From: Tetrapyrgos nigripes
Taxonomy: Eukaryota > Basidiomycota > Agaricomycetes > Agaricales > Campanellaceae
Assembly (NCBI GenBank): GCA_013368315.1
Contig: JAACJM010000112.1
Span: 62,001 to 126,000 of the forward strand
Length of the DNA: 64,000 nucleotides
Reading direction: 5' to 3'
Positions 35,313 to 45,392 of the stretch are shown one piece after another. The position numbers and the translations under genes were made by a program. How positions within the stretch are numbered: position 1 is the stretch's first letter; each line of letters begins with the position of its first letter. The notes under the pieces are model-generated. The model ran no database searches. It was not told the DNA's origin and saw only the letters and a list, made by a program, of their open reading frames with translations.

Positions 35313-35898
35313 TAGATATAGTAATTAGGTGGAATGGGTTTAAACATGGGGACAGTGAGCGTGATGCTGTGTTTGTCCTCAGCATATCGCTGGAGGAGTA
35401 AGAAGCTGTCATGTGGAAAAGAATAATCTCCCCGTCGACGTCTTCTACCAGAATAATGAATGTCTCCGCTCCACCATGTATTTTCTTGTCCCACTGGAAG
35501 TCAGGAATGATAGAGAGATCAATCTTGATGAGTGAGCGCGTGATGGGTTGGACTTGGGCTTGAAGCCTAAATGCATGTCAAACATAGCCAAACCTATCAA
35601 AAGATAACACCCACTGTAATTTCAGGAAGCTGTGGACAAGATGATGGACCAGTTACAAAATGGGATCCTTGAGCATGCAGATGTAGCTGTTGAGAGCCAG
35701 GGTCAGTAATGAGGGCAAAAAAGAGATCAAAAATACTCACAGGTACATGTAGCCCAGTCATTGAACAGCTTCATCACAATTCCTTATTGTTCCTGAGATA
35801 ATTTTGGCATTGAGGTTGTCAGCCAGTTTGGAGATGAACTAGGATTTGATAGGCAACTGCTGGTTGAGCAAACTCAGATAGTATGACGATGGGATATA
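35290..35898 (-). pseudogene. BRR2 helicase gene fragments, 3' part (helicase cassette and Sec63 region)
   Basis: The minus strand from 35880 to about 35640 reads SLLNQQLPIKS, then ISKLADNLNAKIISGTIRN and LGYMYL, interrupted by TAG and TGA codons and an intron, ending in MLKDPIL. This matches the BRR2 (U5 snRNP 200-kDa RNA helicase) helicase cassette, which reads MNQQLPIESQ, LADMLNAEIVLG and WLGYTYLY. From 35590 to 35300 it reads VQPITRSLIKIDLSIIPDFQ, HGGAETFIILVEDVDGEII and, after a frameshift, LLLQRYAEDKHSITLTVP and PPNYYI, the Sec63/C2-like region of the same protein. Intervening parts of the gene are missing, and stops and frameshifts show it is dead. The N-terminal part lies beyond an inserted Tc1-like element at 39154-39530. 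Confidence 0.75.
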
Positions 35899-36193
35899 CA
35901 GTGGGCAAAAAAATTGTCTGCATGTTTCACACTTTTGCAAAGATTGTCAATTATAGAGCTACTGAATAGAGATGAGACAAAATAGTCAGTGATGGCCTGA
36001 AAGCCCTTGATAAGTGCTATGATAATCTTCTTGTTTTGTGTTATTTGGTCAAATACCCATGGAGATATACCCAATTTAAAATGGTAAGTCATTTGGACAA
36101 TTTTTTGAGTTGCTACTTTATCAATACTATTGGCACAATGTGATGCCTCATAGATGACATCATAAGTGGAGCTGTACAGTGATGCAATGTATA

Positions 36194-37830
36194 CAGTGGC
36201 CAAAAAAATTGTCCACATGTTTGGCACTTTTGGAAAGATTGCTGATTTAAGAGCTATTGAGCAGAAATCTCAAACCATGGCTGGTGGTAGCAAGAAAGCC
36301 TTTGATTAGAGCTACAATAATCTGTCTATTTTGTCTTATTTGGCCAAATATCTGTGGAGTTATGATTGATTTAAAACTGTATGTCATTTGGACAATTTTT
36401 TGAGTTGCCACTTCAAAATCATTATTGCAATAACCTGATGTGTTATACATGATGTCATGGGTGGAGCTGTACAGTAATGTGATGTATACACCACAATGAT
36501 GTCATAGCTGCCAGCTGGAGCATACATAGCAACATACAGATGCTCTACAGCTTCTATGAAAATCATGGGGTCCCTCATATCAGCCCAGAAAGACAATCTC
36601 TACTCTCTCCTCTTAACTGCCTCTCCATCTGCAAAAATTGCAGCTCAGACTGGAGTATGGAAGCCAAGAGTTGCTTTTGTGGCTTAAAAGACAAATACAG
36701 ACAATGAGAACAATACAGCAGGGTGTCCTAGGAGGCTCTCTACTACTTGTGAAGAGGTTAGATTGGAAAAAAATCCATTCTGGTAAAGCCAGATTGCTAC
36801 ACAAGTGGCCTGAAACATCAAGGCTCTTCTTGGACAACCTGTCCCAACCTATAACAGCCAAAACATTCCTGAAAACGTCTTGTGGCGATCTCCAAAACAC
36901 AGAACAAGTGCAAACTTACAGTGACTTGCAGCAAGGCTCACTTGAAGTTTGCACAGATGTAAAAAGACCGGGCTGTAGAAGGCTAGAAGTGGGTTATTTT
37001 CTCAGATAAGACCAAAATCAATTATTTTGGGGCAAATATGCCCCAGCATGTGTGAGAAAAGAGAGATAAATTCATGGTACAGCAAGATGTGACAGAAATG
37101 ATGACATTTGAGAGAGAAAATGACATGATGGGGTAGGGTATGGGGCAACAGTAAGCAGTAAAAATGGTCCAGATGAAGGGGAAGATAGATTGCAAACACT
37201 ATATGACCATCTTAAGTAACAAAATCCTGGAAAGCATTAATAATATGGGAGTTGATCCAGAGGTGGCCATTTTTCAGCTGGGTATTAACTTTCTAAAGTG
37301 CTATATCCAATGGTTTCCTTTATCAGAACATGTCTCTCTACCTATAAAAGCAACACTCTGCTTTCATACTTCAGTCTGAGCTGAAATTTTGATAGAGGGA
37401 GGGGCAGTTTGGAGGGGAGAGTAGACATTGTCTTTCTGGGCTGATATGAGGGACCCCATGATTTTCATAGAAGCTGTAGAGCATCTGTATGTTGCTATGT
37501 ATGCTCCAGCTGGCAGCTATGACATCGTTGTGGTGTATACATCACATTACTGTACAGCTCCACCCATGACATCATGTATAACACATCAGGTTATTGCAAT
37601 AATGATTTTGAAGTGGCAACTCAAAAAATTGTCCAAATGACATACAGTTTTAAATCAATCATAACTCCACAGATATGTGGCTAAATAAGACAAAACAGAC
37701 AGATTATTGTAGCTCTAATCAAAGGCTTTCTTGCTACCACCAGCCATGTTTTGAGATTTCTGCTCAATAGCTCTTAAATCAGCAATCTTTCCAAAAGTGC
37801 CAAACATGTGGACAATTTTTTTGGCCACTG
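36194..37830. mobile_element. Long-TIR non-autonomous Tc1-like element, nested (copy 1)
   Basis: Ends CAGTGGCCAAAAAAATTGTC and complement are flanked by TA (36192-36193, 37831-37832). It lies in the left arm of the Tc1-like element at 35899-39153. The arms are about 437 bp inverted copies of each other (36194-36631 and 37394-37830), much longer than the roughly 210-230 bp arms of the autonomous relatives. The left arm includes the start of a dead transposase frame. Between the arms is a decayed transposase with GVDPEVAIFQ visible but lacking the NPIEHLW third. A second copy of the same structure is at 53835-55470. Confidence 0.85.
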
Positions 37831-37898
37831 TACATCATAATTATGTCAGCTAGACCATATATAAGGACATCCAGATCATCTATTGTCCCCATAAAATC

Positions 37899-38914
37899 AT
37901 GAGACCCATCACCTCCACTCAGAAAGACAATGTCCTCTCTCATCTCCAAACTGGCGCTTCATCCAGGGAAATCTCTGCTCAAACTGGAGTATCCAAGTCA
38001 ACGGTTGCCTCTCTGGCCAAAGAGATGTATCCTGACAAGGAGAACCATAAGGCAGGGCGCCCTAAGAAGCTCTCTACCACTGATGAACAGGCTGCTATCA
38101 AACAAATCAACACTGGGAAAGCCAGGAACACTGCAGAGGTGGCCAGAAACATCAATCCCCTCCTTGACCAAGCTATCTCCACCCAAACCATGCGAAATTC
38201 CCTTCACAAACATGGTGTAGACACCAAGAAACCACAGAAAAAGCCCAAACTCACTGCAGCTCACAGGAAGGCTCGTTTAAAATTTGCAGAGAAGTACAAG
38301 GACTGGACTGTGGATGACTGGAAACAGGTTATATGGTCAGATGAGACTAAAATCAATCGGTTTGGGTCAGATGGGCAGCAGTTTGTGTGGGGTAGGACAG
38401 GTGAATCCATGGGAGAGAGAGATGTGGTGGAAACAGTCAAATTTGGAGGAGGAAATATCATGGTGTGGGGTGTATGGGATGGGATGGACCTGGAAACATG
38501 GCAGAGGTTGAGGGAAGGATGGATGCAGAGCAGTATGTGGACATTTTGGAGAACAATCTTCTGGAGAGCATGGATCGTTTGGGTGTTGATCTGGAGATGG
38601 CCATTTTTCAGCAGGATAACGATCCAAAACACAAGTCAAAACTAGCCACCAAATGGTTTGAGGAGAACAAAATCCATTGCATGAGCTGGCCTGCTCAGTC
38701 TCCTGACCTAAACCCCATTGAACACCTCTGGACAACCCTCAAATGCAAACTCAATGAGTATGATACAGCACCATCTGGAGTTTGGGAAATATGGGATAGA
38801 GCAGCAGAAAAGTGGGTGGAAATCACAGAAGAGGATTGTCAGAAATTGATCAGGAGTATGCCTAGAAGGATCAAAGCTTTTTTGAAGGCTAAAGGAGGGC
38901 ATACCAAGTACTGA
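37899..38914 (+). pseudogene. Tc1-like transposase, single frameshift
   Basis: The frame starts MRPITSTQKDNVLSHLQ at 37899 and aligns throughout with the intact transposase at 41634-42650. It has the helix-turn-helix N-terminus, the GRPKK linker, WSDETKINRFGSDGQQFVWG with the first catalytic Asp, QQDNDPKHKS with the second, and SPDLNPIEHLW with the Glu. At about 38468 one base is missing (GTGTGGGGTGTATGG against GTGTGGGGATGTATGG in the intact copy), which shifts the frame; the rest continues in another frame to 38914. It is thus inactivated by one small deletion and looks young. Confidence 0.9.
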
Positions 38915-39153
38915 GCAAGCACTTTCTGTATTTTAAGGCATATGTCAAAAATTGTCCAAATGACTTACCATTTTAAATTGAGTATATCTCCATGGGTATT
39001 TGACCAAATAACACAAAACAAGGAGATTATCATAGCACTTATCAAGGGCTTTCAGGCCATCATTGACCATTTTGTCTCATCTCTATTCAGTAGCTCTATA
39101 ATTGACAATCTCTGCAAAAGTATGAAACATGCGGACAATTTTTTTGCCCACTG

Positions 39154-41210
39154 TATGTAGCCTCGTCAATGCGATATGGCACTTGGCGTCATGACTCACG
39201 ACACCCTTCTCTCGCATCGCTACCTCCACATTGACCCGCTTGTCTGCATCGCTACACATGAGCTTGGTGCACCAAACAATGATGTCATAATTTTTGAAGA
39301 ATTTAGTGATGATGTGGAAGCTCTGGTACTCGAAGAGTTCCATGAGCTGGTTTTCGCAGTCATGGAGACTGGACTTGGAGCCAAGGACAGAGAGGACAGA
39401 GGCTGCTTTGTCAGCAGCAGTGACGGGATCTGGATAGACTTCGGTAATTTGCCATTGGACCCAGAAACCGTCGATAGCATGAGGGTAATAGATAGATCCC
39501 GCTCGACAGCACAGGATCAGGACCAGTCATGTCCCTTCCAACAGGTACAATCCCCACATCAACACCCAATGAATCCCACAACACCCGCATCAAACCCACC
39601 AGCTATCGGCCCAGGTCCATTCTGCCCGAAAAAATAGTTCAAGAACGTTTCCTTCGCAGAATGCGGTGACGATCCCAACGGACCACCCGTTCCAGCCATA
39701 TTAGCCCCCAGCACCAGTTGTACCAATTGCAGAACAAGGATGTTGGGGTTGGGAAGGGTGACATGAGGGAGGACGTTTGCTTCCACTCGAGTTGTTGAGA
39801 GTTGGTGTTGAAGCTGCTGAGGCTGTTGAGACACGAGAACAGTCGTGGATGGTGTTGGAGACTGAGCGGCTGTCATTGTGAGAAGTAAAGCCGTTGATAC
39901 TTGAGTCATTGTCTGAAGGGTCGTCTTCGTCTTTGTCATCTAGGCCATTGGGTTGAACGGATGCAGCTGAGGAGGGCTGGTTACAAAATAAAGCGTCAGT
40001 TTACTTTTGTAAGAAGAAAAAGAAATAAGGAAGAGAACGAAAGGCTTCACGTACTCACTCTTGGAGGGATTGCTTGTGATTTAGGAGGGAGATTTGCTTG
40101 GGCAGATGCCAAAGCTGAGCTTTGAATGAATGCTGGGTGGTTGGTGTTGATATATGCGGCTTGGATGTCGATCAGACTTTGTATATATTCTGAAGTTGGT
40201 CCTAGACGCTCTCTCAACAGCTCAGAGATGGCCTAGATGAGTTGAGCATGGAGATGAGGGAATCTTTGCAGTTCCTGTAATGAATGTAACAAATTGAGCT
40301 TTTACCAAAGGAACGGGGAAGAAAAAGCACTCACAGTACTGGTACAATTATGGCAAATTTTCACCAACTCCTCAGACACCAACTCGAGCTCTCGCAGAAT
40401 CCAGCCGACACCCTTCTCTCGCATCGCTACCTCCACATTGACCTGCTCGTCTGCATCGCTACGCATGAGCTTGGTGCACCAAACAATGAGGTCGCAATTT
40501 TTGAAGAATTTAGTGATGACGTGGAAGCTCTGGTACTCAAAGAGTTCCATGAGCTGGTTTTCGCAGTCATGGATACTGGACTCGGAGCCAAGGACAGAGA
40601 AGACAGAGGCTGCTTTGTTGGGAGCAGTGACGGGATCCAGATAGACTTCGGACACGGAGACGGTGAGCGTGGCACTGTGCTTGTCCTCAGCATATCGCTG
40701 GAGAAGCAAAGAAGTTGTCATGGGTAGGATGAGCTTTGGCAGAATCTGGCCAACACCGTTCTCCCACATCACTACCTCCACATTGATCTGATTGGAAGCT
40801 CTGATGCTTCGGAAGAGTTCCGTAAGCTGGTTTTGGAGACTAGACTCGGAGACAAGGATAGTGAGGAGAGGCTGCCTTGGATTAGGAACGAGAGTAGGAC
40901 GGGGATTTTTCCGTCAGGGCTAAGTTGAGGAGGGAGGTTGTGGTTTTCGGAATGCTTGCATATTCTTCTCCAGCCTGTAAAAAACAATTAGAACTTGAAG
41001 CGGAAAAATAGAAATTGCCGGTCAACTCACCAGTATCTTAAGCAGTCTCGCGTCCAGCCTGCCAAAACACTCTATTTCCCCTTCTTCACCTACAGCGAAG
41101 GTGCTCAAGATGTCTGAACCTGCCCCCGATAGCAGAGGAGAAGGAAATCGCAAACGTGAAAGGTCGTGATGGAAGTAAAAGGGAACTTTAAGTTGGCAAT
41201 GATTCACATG
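39154..41210 (-). pseudogene. Mosaic of captured host-gene fragments: BRR2 and dynamin
   Basis: On the minus strand, in order: 41190-41035, an unidentified exon (FAVGEEGEIECFGRLDARLL) ending at a GTGAGT donor; 40900-40740, a degraded BRR2 N-terminal piece; 40735-40675, LLLQRYAEDKHSATLTV from the BRR2 Sec63 region; 40660-40370, BRR2 N-terminal sequence (PVTAPNKAASVFSVLG, CENQLMELFEYQSFHVITKF, IVWCTKLMRSDADE, GVGWILREL); directly in frame, dynamin sequence ELVSEELVKICHNCTST, a GTGAGT intron, then ELQRFPHLHAQLI, a stop, RERLGPTSEYIQSLIDIQ and AYINTNHPAFI (to about 40120); 39760-39630, AKETFLNYFFG, also dynamin (Dnm1-like); and 39510-39170, a second BRR2 N-terminal piece (IDGFWVQWQITEVYPDPV, CENQLMELFEYQSFHIITKF). 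The 39.2-39.5 and 40.4-40.7 kb BRR2 pieces are diverged copies of the same exon. The order is scrambled relative to the parent genes. Confidence 0.7.
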
Positions 41211-41592
41211 CGGCGCAACTCACTGCAGACATCTGGACTCGGAAGTAGGCCAAAAAGTATGTACAGTGGGTCAAAAAATTGTCCACATGTTTCGCATTTT
41301 TGGAAAGATTGCCAATTTAAGCAATACTGAGTAGAGATATTGAAATGTGGTCAGTGATGGGCAGAACGCCCTTGATAAGAGCTACAATAATCTGTTTTAT
41401 TTGTCCTATTTGGCTCAAAACTCATGGAGATATGATTGATTTAAAATGGTATGTCATTTGGACAATTTTTTGAGTTGCCACTTCAAAATCAGTATTGTAA
41501 CTATGTGATGTCTCATAGATGACATCATAAGTGGAGTTGTACAATGATGCAATGGCTACATCATAATGATATCATAGCTGCCAGCTGGACCA

Positions 41593-41599
41593 TATATAA
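41593..41599 (+). promoter_or_regulatory. TATA box of the intact transposase gene
   Basis: TATATAA, within CATATATAAGG, about 35-40 bp before the ATG at 41634. The same CATATATAAGG is kept in the frameshifted relative (about 37856). Confidence 0.6.
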
Positions 41600-41633
41600 G
41601 GGCATCCAGTTGTTCTATAGCCCTCATCAAATC

Positions 41634-42650
41634 ATGAGACCCATCACATCCACCCAGAAAGACAATATCCTCTCTCTCCTCCAAACTTCTGCTTCATCCA
41701 GGGAAATCTCTGCTAAAACTGGGGTATCCAAGTCAAAGATTGCTTCTCTGGCCAAAGAGATGTATCCTGACAAGGAGAACCATCAAGCAGGGCGTCCTAG
41801 AAAGCTGTCTATCACTGATGAACGTGCTGCTATCCAACAAATCAACACTGGCAAAGCTGAAAATGCTACAGAAGTGGCCAGAAACATCAATCCCCTCCTT
41901 GACCAACCTGTCTCCACCCAAACCATTCGAAATTCCCTTCTCAGGCATGATGTGGACACATCTAAAACGAAGAAGAAGCCCAAACTCACTGCAGCTCACA
42001 GGAAGGCTCGTTTAAACTTTGCACAGAAGTACAGAAACTGGACTGTGGATGACTGGAAAAGGGTTATTTGGTCAGATGAGACTAAAATCAATCGATATGG
42101 GTCAGATGGACAGCAGTATGTGTGGGGGAGGAAGGGTGAATCCTTGGGAGAGAGAAATGTGGTGGAAACAGTCAAATTTGGAGGAGGAAATATCATGGTG
42201 TGGGGATGTATGGGGTGGGAAGGAGTTGGAAACATGGCAGAGGTGGAGGGCAGGATGAATGCAGAGCAGTATGTGGACATTTTGGAGAACAACCTTCTGG
42301 AGAGCATGGATATTTTGGGTGTTGATCCAGAGGTGGCCATTTTTCAGCAAGACAATGATCCTAAACACAAGTCAAAACTGGCCACCAAGTGGTTTGAAGA
42401 CAACAACATCCATTGCATGAGCTGGCCTGCTCAATCTCCTGACCTGAACCCCATTGAACACCTCTGGACAACCCTCAAACACAAGCTCAATGGATATGAC
42501 ACAGCACCCTCTGGAGTTTGGGAAATATGGGACAGAGCAGCTGAAAAGTGGGATGAAATCACAGAAGAAGATTGTCAGAAATTGATCAGGAGCATGCCTA
42601 GAAGGATTGAGGCTGTGTTGAAGGCCAAAGGAGGGCATACCAAGTACTGA
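41634..42650 (+). CDS. Tc1-like DDE transposase, intact
   Basis: A 338-residue protein, typical length for Tc1-like transposases. I start at MRPITSTQ because this Met is conserved in the relative at 37899 and lies just after a TATA box; an in-frame Met 30 codons upstream is possible but unlikely. Parts: paired-like helix-turn-helix DNA-binding region (residues about 5-110) with the GRPRKLS linker, then the catalytic domain with WSDETKINRYGSDGQQYVWG (first Asp), FGGGNIMVWGCMG, IFQQDNDPKH (second Asp) and SPDLNPIEHLW (Glu). Thirty-four residues separate the second Asp from the Glu, which is DD34E, the Tc1 class. The enzyme cuts and pastes its element at TA dinucleotides in the nucleus. No stop or frameshift is seen, so it could still be active and could also move the non-autonomous elements nearby if it recognises their slightly different ends. 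Confidence 0.93.
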   Translation: MRPITSTQKDNILSLLQTSASSREISAKTGVSKSKIASLAKEMYPDKENHQAGRPRKLSITDERAAIQQINTGKAENATEVARNINPLLDQPVSTQTIRNSLLRHDVDTSKTKKKPKLTAAHRKARLNFAQKYRNWTVDDWKRVIWSDETKINRYGSDGQQYVWGRKGESLGERNVVETVKFGGGNIMVWGCMGWEGVGNMAEVEGRMNAEQYVDILENNLLESMDILGVDPEVAIFQQDNDPKHKSKLATKWFEDNNIHCMSWPAQSPDLNPIEHLWTTLKHKLNGYDTAPSGVWEIWDRAAEKWDEITEEDCQKLIRSMPRRIEAVLKAKGGHTKY

Positions 42651-43099
42651 GCTAGCACTTTCTGTATTTTCACTTGCATGTCAAAAAATTGTCCAAATGA
42701 CATACCATTTTAAATCAGTCATATCTCCATGAGTTTTAAGCCAAATAAGACAAAACAGACAGAATATTGTAGCGTTTATCAAGGGCTTTCTGCCCATCAC
42801 TGACCACATTTTAATATCTCTACTCAGTATTGCTTAAATTGGCAATCTTTCCAAAAATGCGAAACATGTGGACAATTTTTTGACCCACTGTACAAGTCTG
42901 TACAAATCTTGTATTGTAATTATCAATAATACTACAAAGAGCACGGTATGTCAAAATGTACAGGTCTGTTCTGAGCTACAAAATAAATATAGGCAATCAG
43001 CAGCAGGCAAAGTGGTTATGGATTTGAAAGCAATGAGATAGATCATGATCGTGACGATATAGCAAAGTACTAAGATGAAGGCAGTGGCAAAATGGCAAT

Positions 43100-44478
43100 T
43101 CAGAGATTTATCTGGTCAGATTTCTCCAAACAACACCGTTTCTGGGGGCTTGAGGTCTCAGAGCTCCCAGCTTTACGCTTGATCCCCAGACGGCTAGGGG
43201 AGGACTGGAAGCCTTGATTTTCAACCTGGACTGTGATGAATCTCTTCCGCTGCGGCGAACTTGAACTTGAAGTTTGACTCGGACTGGGAGAAGATTGTTG
43301 ACATTGTTGATGCTCTTCACGTTGGCGAGCAATGACTTCGTACAAGTCGTCTGGCTTTGGGGAGCAGTAGCAGAACTCCTCCAGTGGCGAAGCAGAAAAC
43401 TGACTCCAGCCGGGTTGATGTTCTGGTGTCTGGTAGCTTTGGTTTGGATCTTTAATAAATAATTAGTACTACATTAGTTTTCAACAAGGCAAACTTTTAC
43501 TTACCACAAGGTACTGGTTTATCTTCTGACTTGTTACTATCAACGCTGGCCCGGGAAGATAGATCAGAGTCCGAGTCCATCCTCTTTACCAAATGAACTT
43601 CGTTGGCTTCAGAGTCAGCTTTCGAACACGCCAGCTTCTCCTCTCTTGCCAGCTCGCTGTTTCTCTGCCACTCCTGACTCAGCAGCTCACTTCTTGCCAG
43701 CTCATCTTCTATCTTCTTCGCCTTTGCCTTGTCTGCCAACTCTTCGCCTTCTCAGATATATTGAAGTTCATCTTTATCGAGATCTGATGAGTTAGGCTGA
43801 CGCTCCTGAACATAATCAGGATCACCTTGAGTGGGAAAGTTAGTATACAGTCGGTGTTCATACAATAAACAATTACTCACGAAAATACTCAGGCACTCTG
43901 TCTTCATCAAATTCCGAGTCAGAGTCTTCTGCCAGAAGCTCATCAATTTTACGATTCATTTCATCTACTAGTAGGAGTAAACATTAGCTCTATACAATTC
44001 ACTGGCAATAAATGCAGATAGTACTAACTCTGAGTGAAAGATGCCCTAATATCATTTAGGCTGGCATCTTGAGAGGAAGTGGCAGAGGCTGTGGGTAATG
44101 GTCAGTGTGGATGATTGGGGGTGCGGGTTGGGGATGCGAAGCTGCTCCACTCACATGATGAAGCCGGGTGGCAGGGTGTTCATTCGGTCTGCCCGGATTC
44201 TTGGGAATGAGATAATAGCGCGTCTCCTGCATGCTTGCAGGAAACTCATTGAGGTCGAACTCTGGTTCGTTCCGCATAGGGTGGTAGTTGAGAAGTTTGA
44301 GCGTTGGGTCATGCTCAAAAATTTCCCAATTTGGGTCATGGATGTAAGGATAAATGGGGCCAAGACCGGTACTATTTTTGAGTAGGTTGACAGTCCAGTC
44401 TCCTAAAGGCAGCTCAATGGAGCCAGGAGGAAGGTCAGGGTCCAGGTTTATGCCGATGTTTCGGAGATTGGGGCGCAT
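43100..44478 (-). pseudogene. Decayed multi-exon gene of a multicopy agaric family, function unknown
   Basis: Exon 1 (from 44478) reads MRPNLRNIGINLDPDLPPG, LGPIYPYIHDPNWEIFEHD and PMRNEPEFDLNEFPASM, ending TRLHH at a GTGAGT donor. Further exons read SATSSQDASLNDIRASFTQ, IDEMNRKIDELLAEDSDSEF, DPDYVQERQPNSSDLDKDEL, a Lys/Glu-rich helical part and a Ser/Gln-rich C-terminus ending KSDQINL at 43100. I know the exon 1 pattern as recurrent in agaric genomes but without assigned function. A TGA at 43752-43754 sits in the middle of a frame that continues on both sides (ELQYI and EGEELADKAKAKK), and the exon 1/exon 2 phases do not match, so this copy is broken. It lies between the intact Tc1-like element and an oxygenase pseudogene, in transposon-dominated DNA. 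Confidence 0.55.
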
Positions 44479-45392
44479 GGTGAGTTGCGATGAATGTGGA
44501 GAGTAGAGTTGTCCAGTTGTCCAGCTTTATATGTTGGCTAGTTGTATGTGGAGCAACTCAAAGTTGTGCACATATGACAAGTACGCGACCGTCTTTCTCC
44601 ATGTGATGGCGTATACTCTTAGTACATAGGTCACAAGTGTGGGGATATACATACCAGAAGTGGAGCTTTGTTGGAGCTATGAAAGGTATCACTGACGCCC
44701 GAATTTCCACTGCTTCACTGTGTGTCGCGACTCGCATTTGGGATGTGTGCTGCTGTTGAGAGGTGTGTTGCTATCGGACAACCTGCACTGAGTGAAAGAT
44801 GTCTTGGCAGACTGTGAGAGGGACGTTGTGGTTGACAAAGGAGAATGATGTGTAACTTGAATCGAAAGGCTGTGCAGCCGTGTCAAATTCTCCTGTTCTT
44901 CTTCGGTGTTCAGTGTTCATATCAGTTTGCATATATACAAAAATCTACTCTACACCCAACACTGCTAAAGGGGCTACTGATGCAGAAGACTGTGCAGCGC
45001 TCAATATCAGTGAAATTATGCGCGAAAGGGCCCTAGAGCATGAGATACAAGCTGGTTTCCAAGTATAGAGCTCAAACAGAACGCGACGCGTCAGAGACAT
45101 GTGACACATCAGGTCATTGAAAAAGCTCAAGGTTCGCTGTCGAACAAGCTTCTGTGTTGATTGCTGGTCTTTCACTGCAATTACCAACATGGAATATGAC
45201 AGTAAGTCGTCTGTTTTGTCTCTCCCTTCTTCCCTACTTCTTCCCCGCTCTGGCAAGTATGCAGCCCTGACCCTGGGGCAGTCAGAAAGCCACAAGTCAG
45301 TTAGTCGACGTGTCTAATGCGTCGACTTTTTATGTACCAAGCTTTTCGTTCATTTTCTTTTTTTTACTACTTTGAGTATCATACAAACCTAA
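44479..45392. other. Spacer between two decayed genes
   Basis: Contains probable upstream sequence of the minus-strand gene and, at 44980-45060, a short frame (ISEIMRERALEHEIQAGF) that may be an early exon of the oxygenase-like pseudogene to the right. Nothing else can be supported. Confidence 0.35.

Larger units (their letters stand above)
35899..39153. mobile_element. Tc1-like DNA transposon with one frameshift, split by a nested element
   Basis: The ends are CAGTGGGCAAAAAAATTGTC and its imperfect complement, flanked on both sides by TA (35897-35898 and 39154-39155), the target duplication of Tc1/mariner elements. Without the nested 1637-bp element and its duplicated TA it is 1616 bp, normal for Tc1-like elements. 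The TIRs are about 230 bp long and each carries the terminal motif again, inverted, at its inner end. It sits inside the decayed BRR2 fragments, separating N-terminal from helicase parts. Confidence 0.85.
41264..42890. mobile_element. Intact Tc1-like DNA transposon, apparently autonomous
   Basis: A 1627-bp element with ends CAGTGGGTCAAAAAATTGTC and complement, flanked by TA (41262-41263 and 42891-42892). TIRs are about 210-215 bp (41264-41480 and 42675-42890). The CAAAAAATTGTCCA motif occurs at the outer end and again, inverted, at the inner end of each arm. It contains one uninterrupted transposase gene with a TATATAA box at 41593-41599. All parts needed for autonomous movement are visible. 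Confidence 0.9.

Noticed and set aside
36384..37640. Pair of identical 64-70 codon frames (MRDPMIFIEAVEHLYVAMYA type) as possible genes
   Set aside because: They are the two long inverted arms of a non-autonomous transposon; the same frames recur in its second copy.
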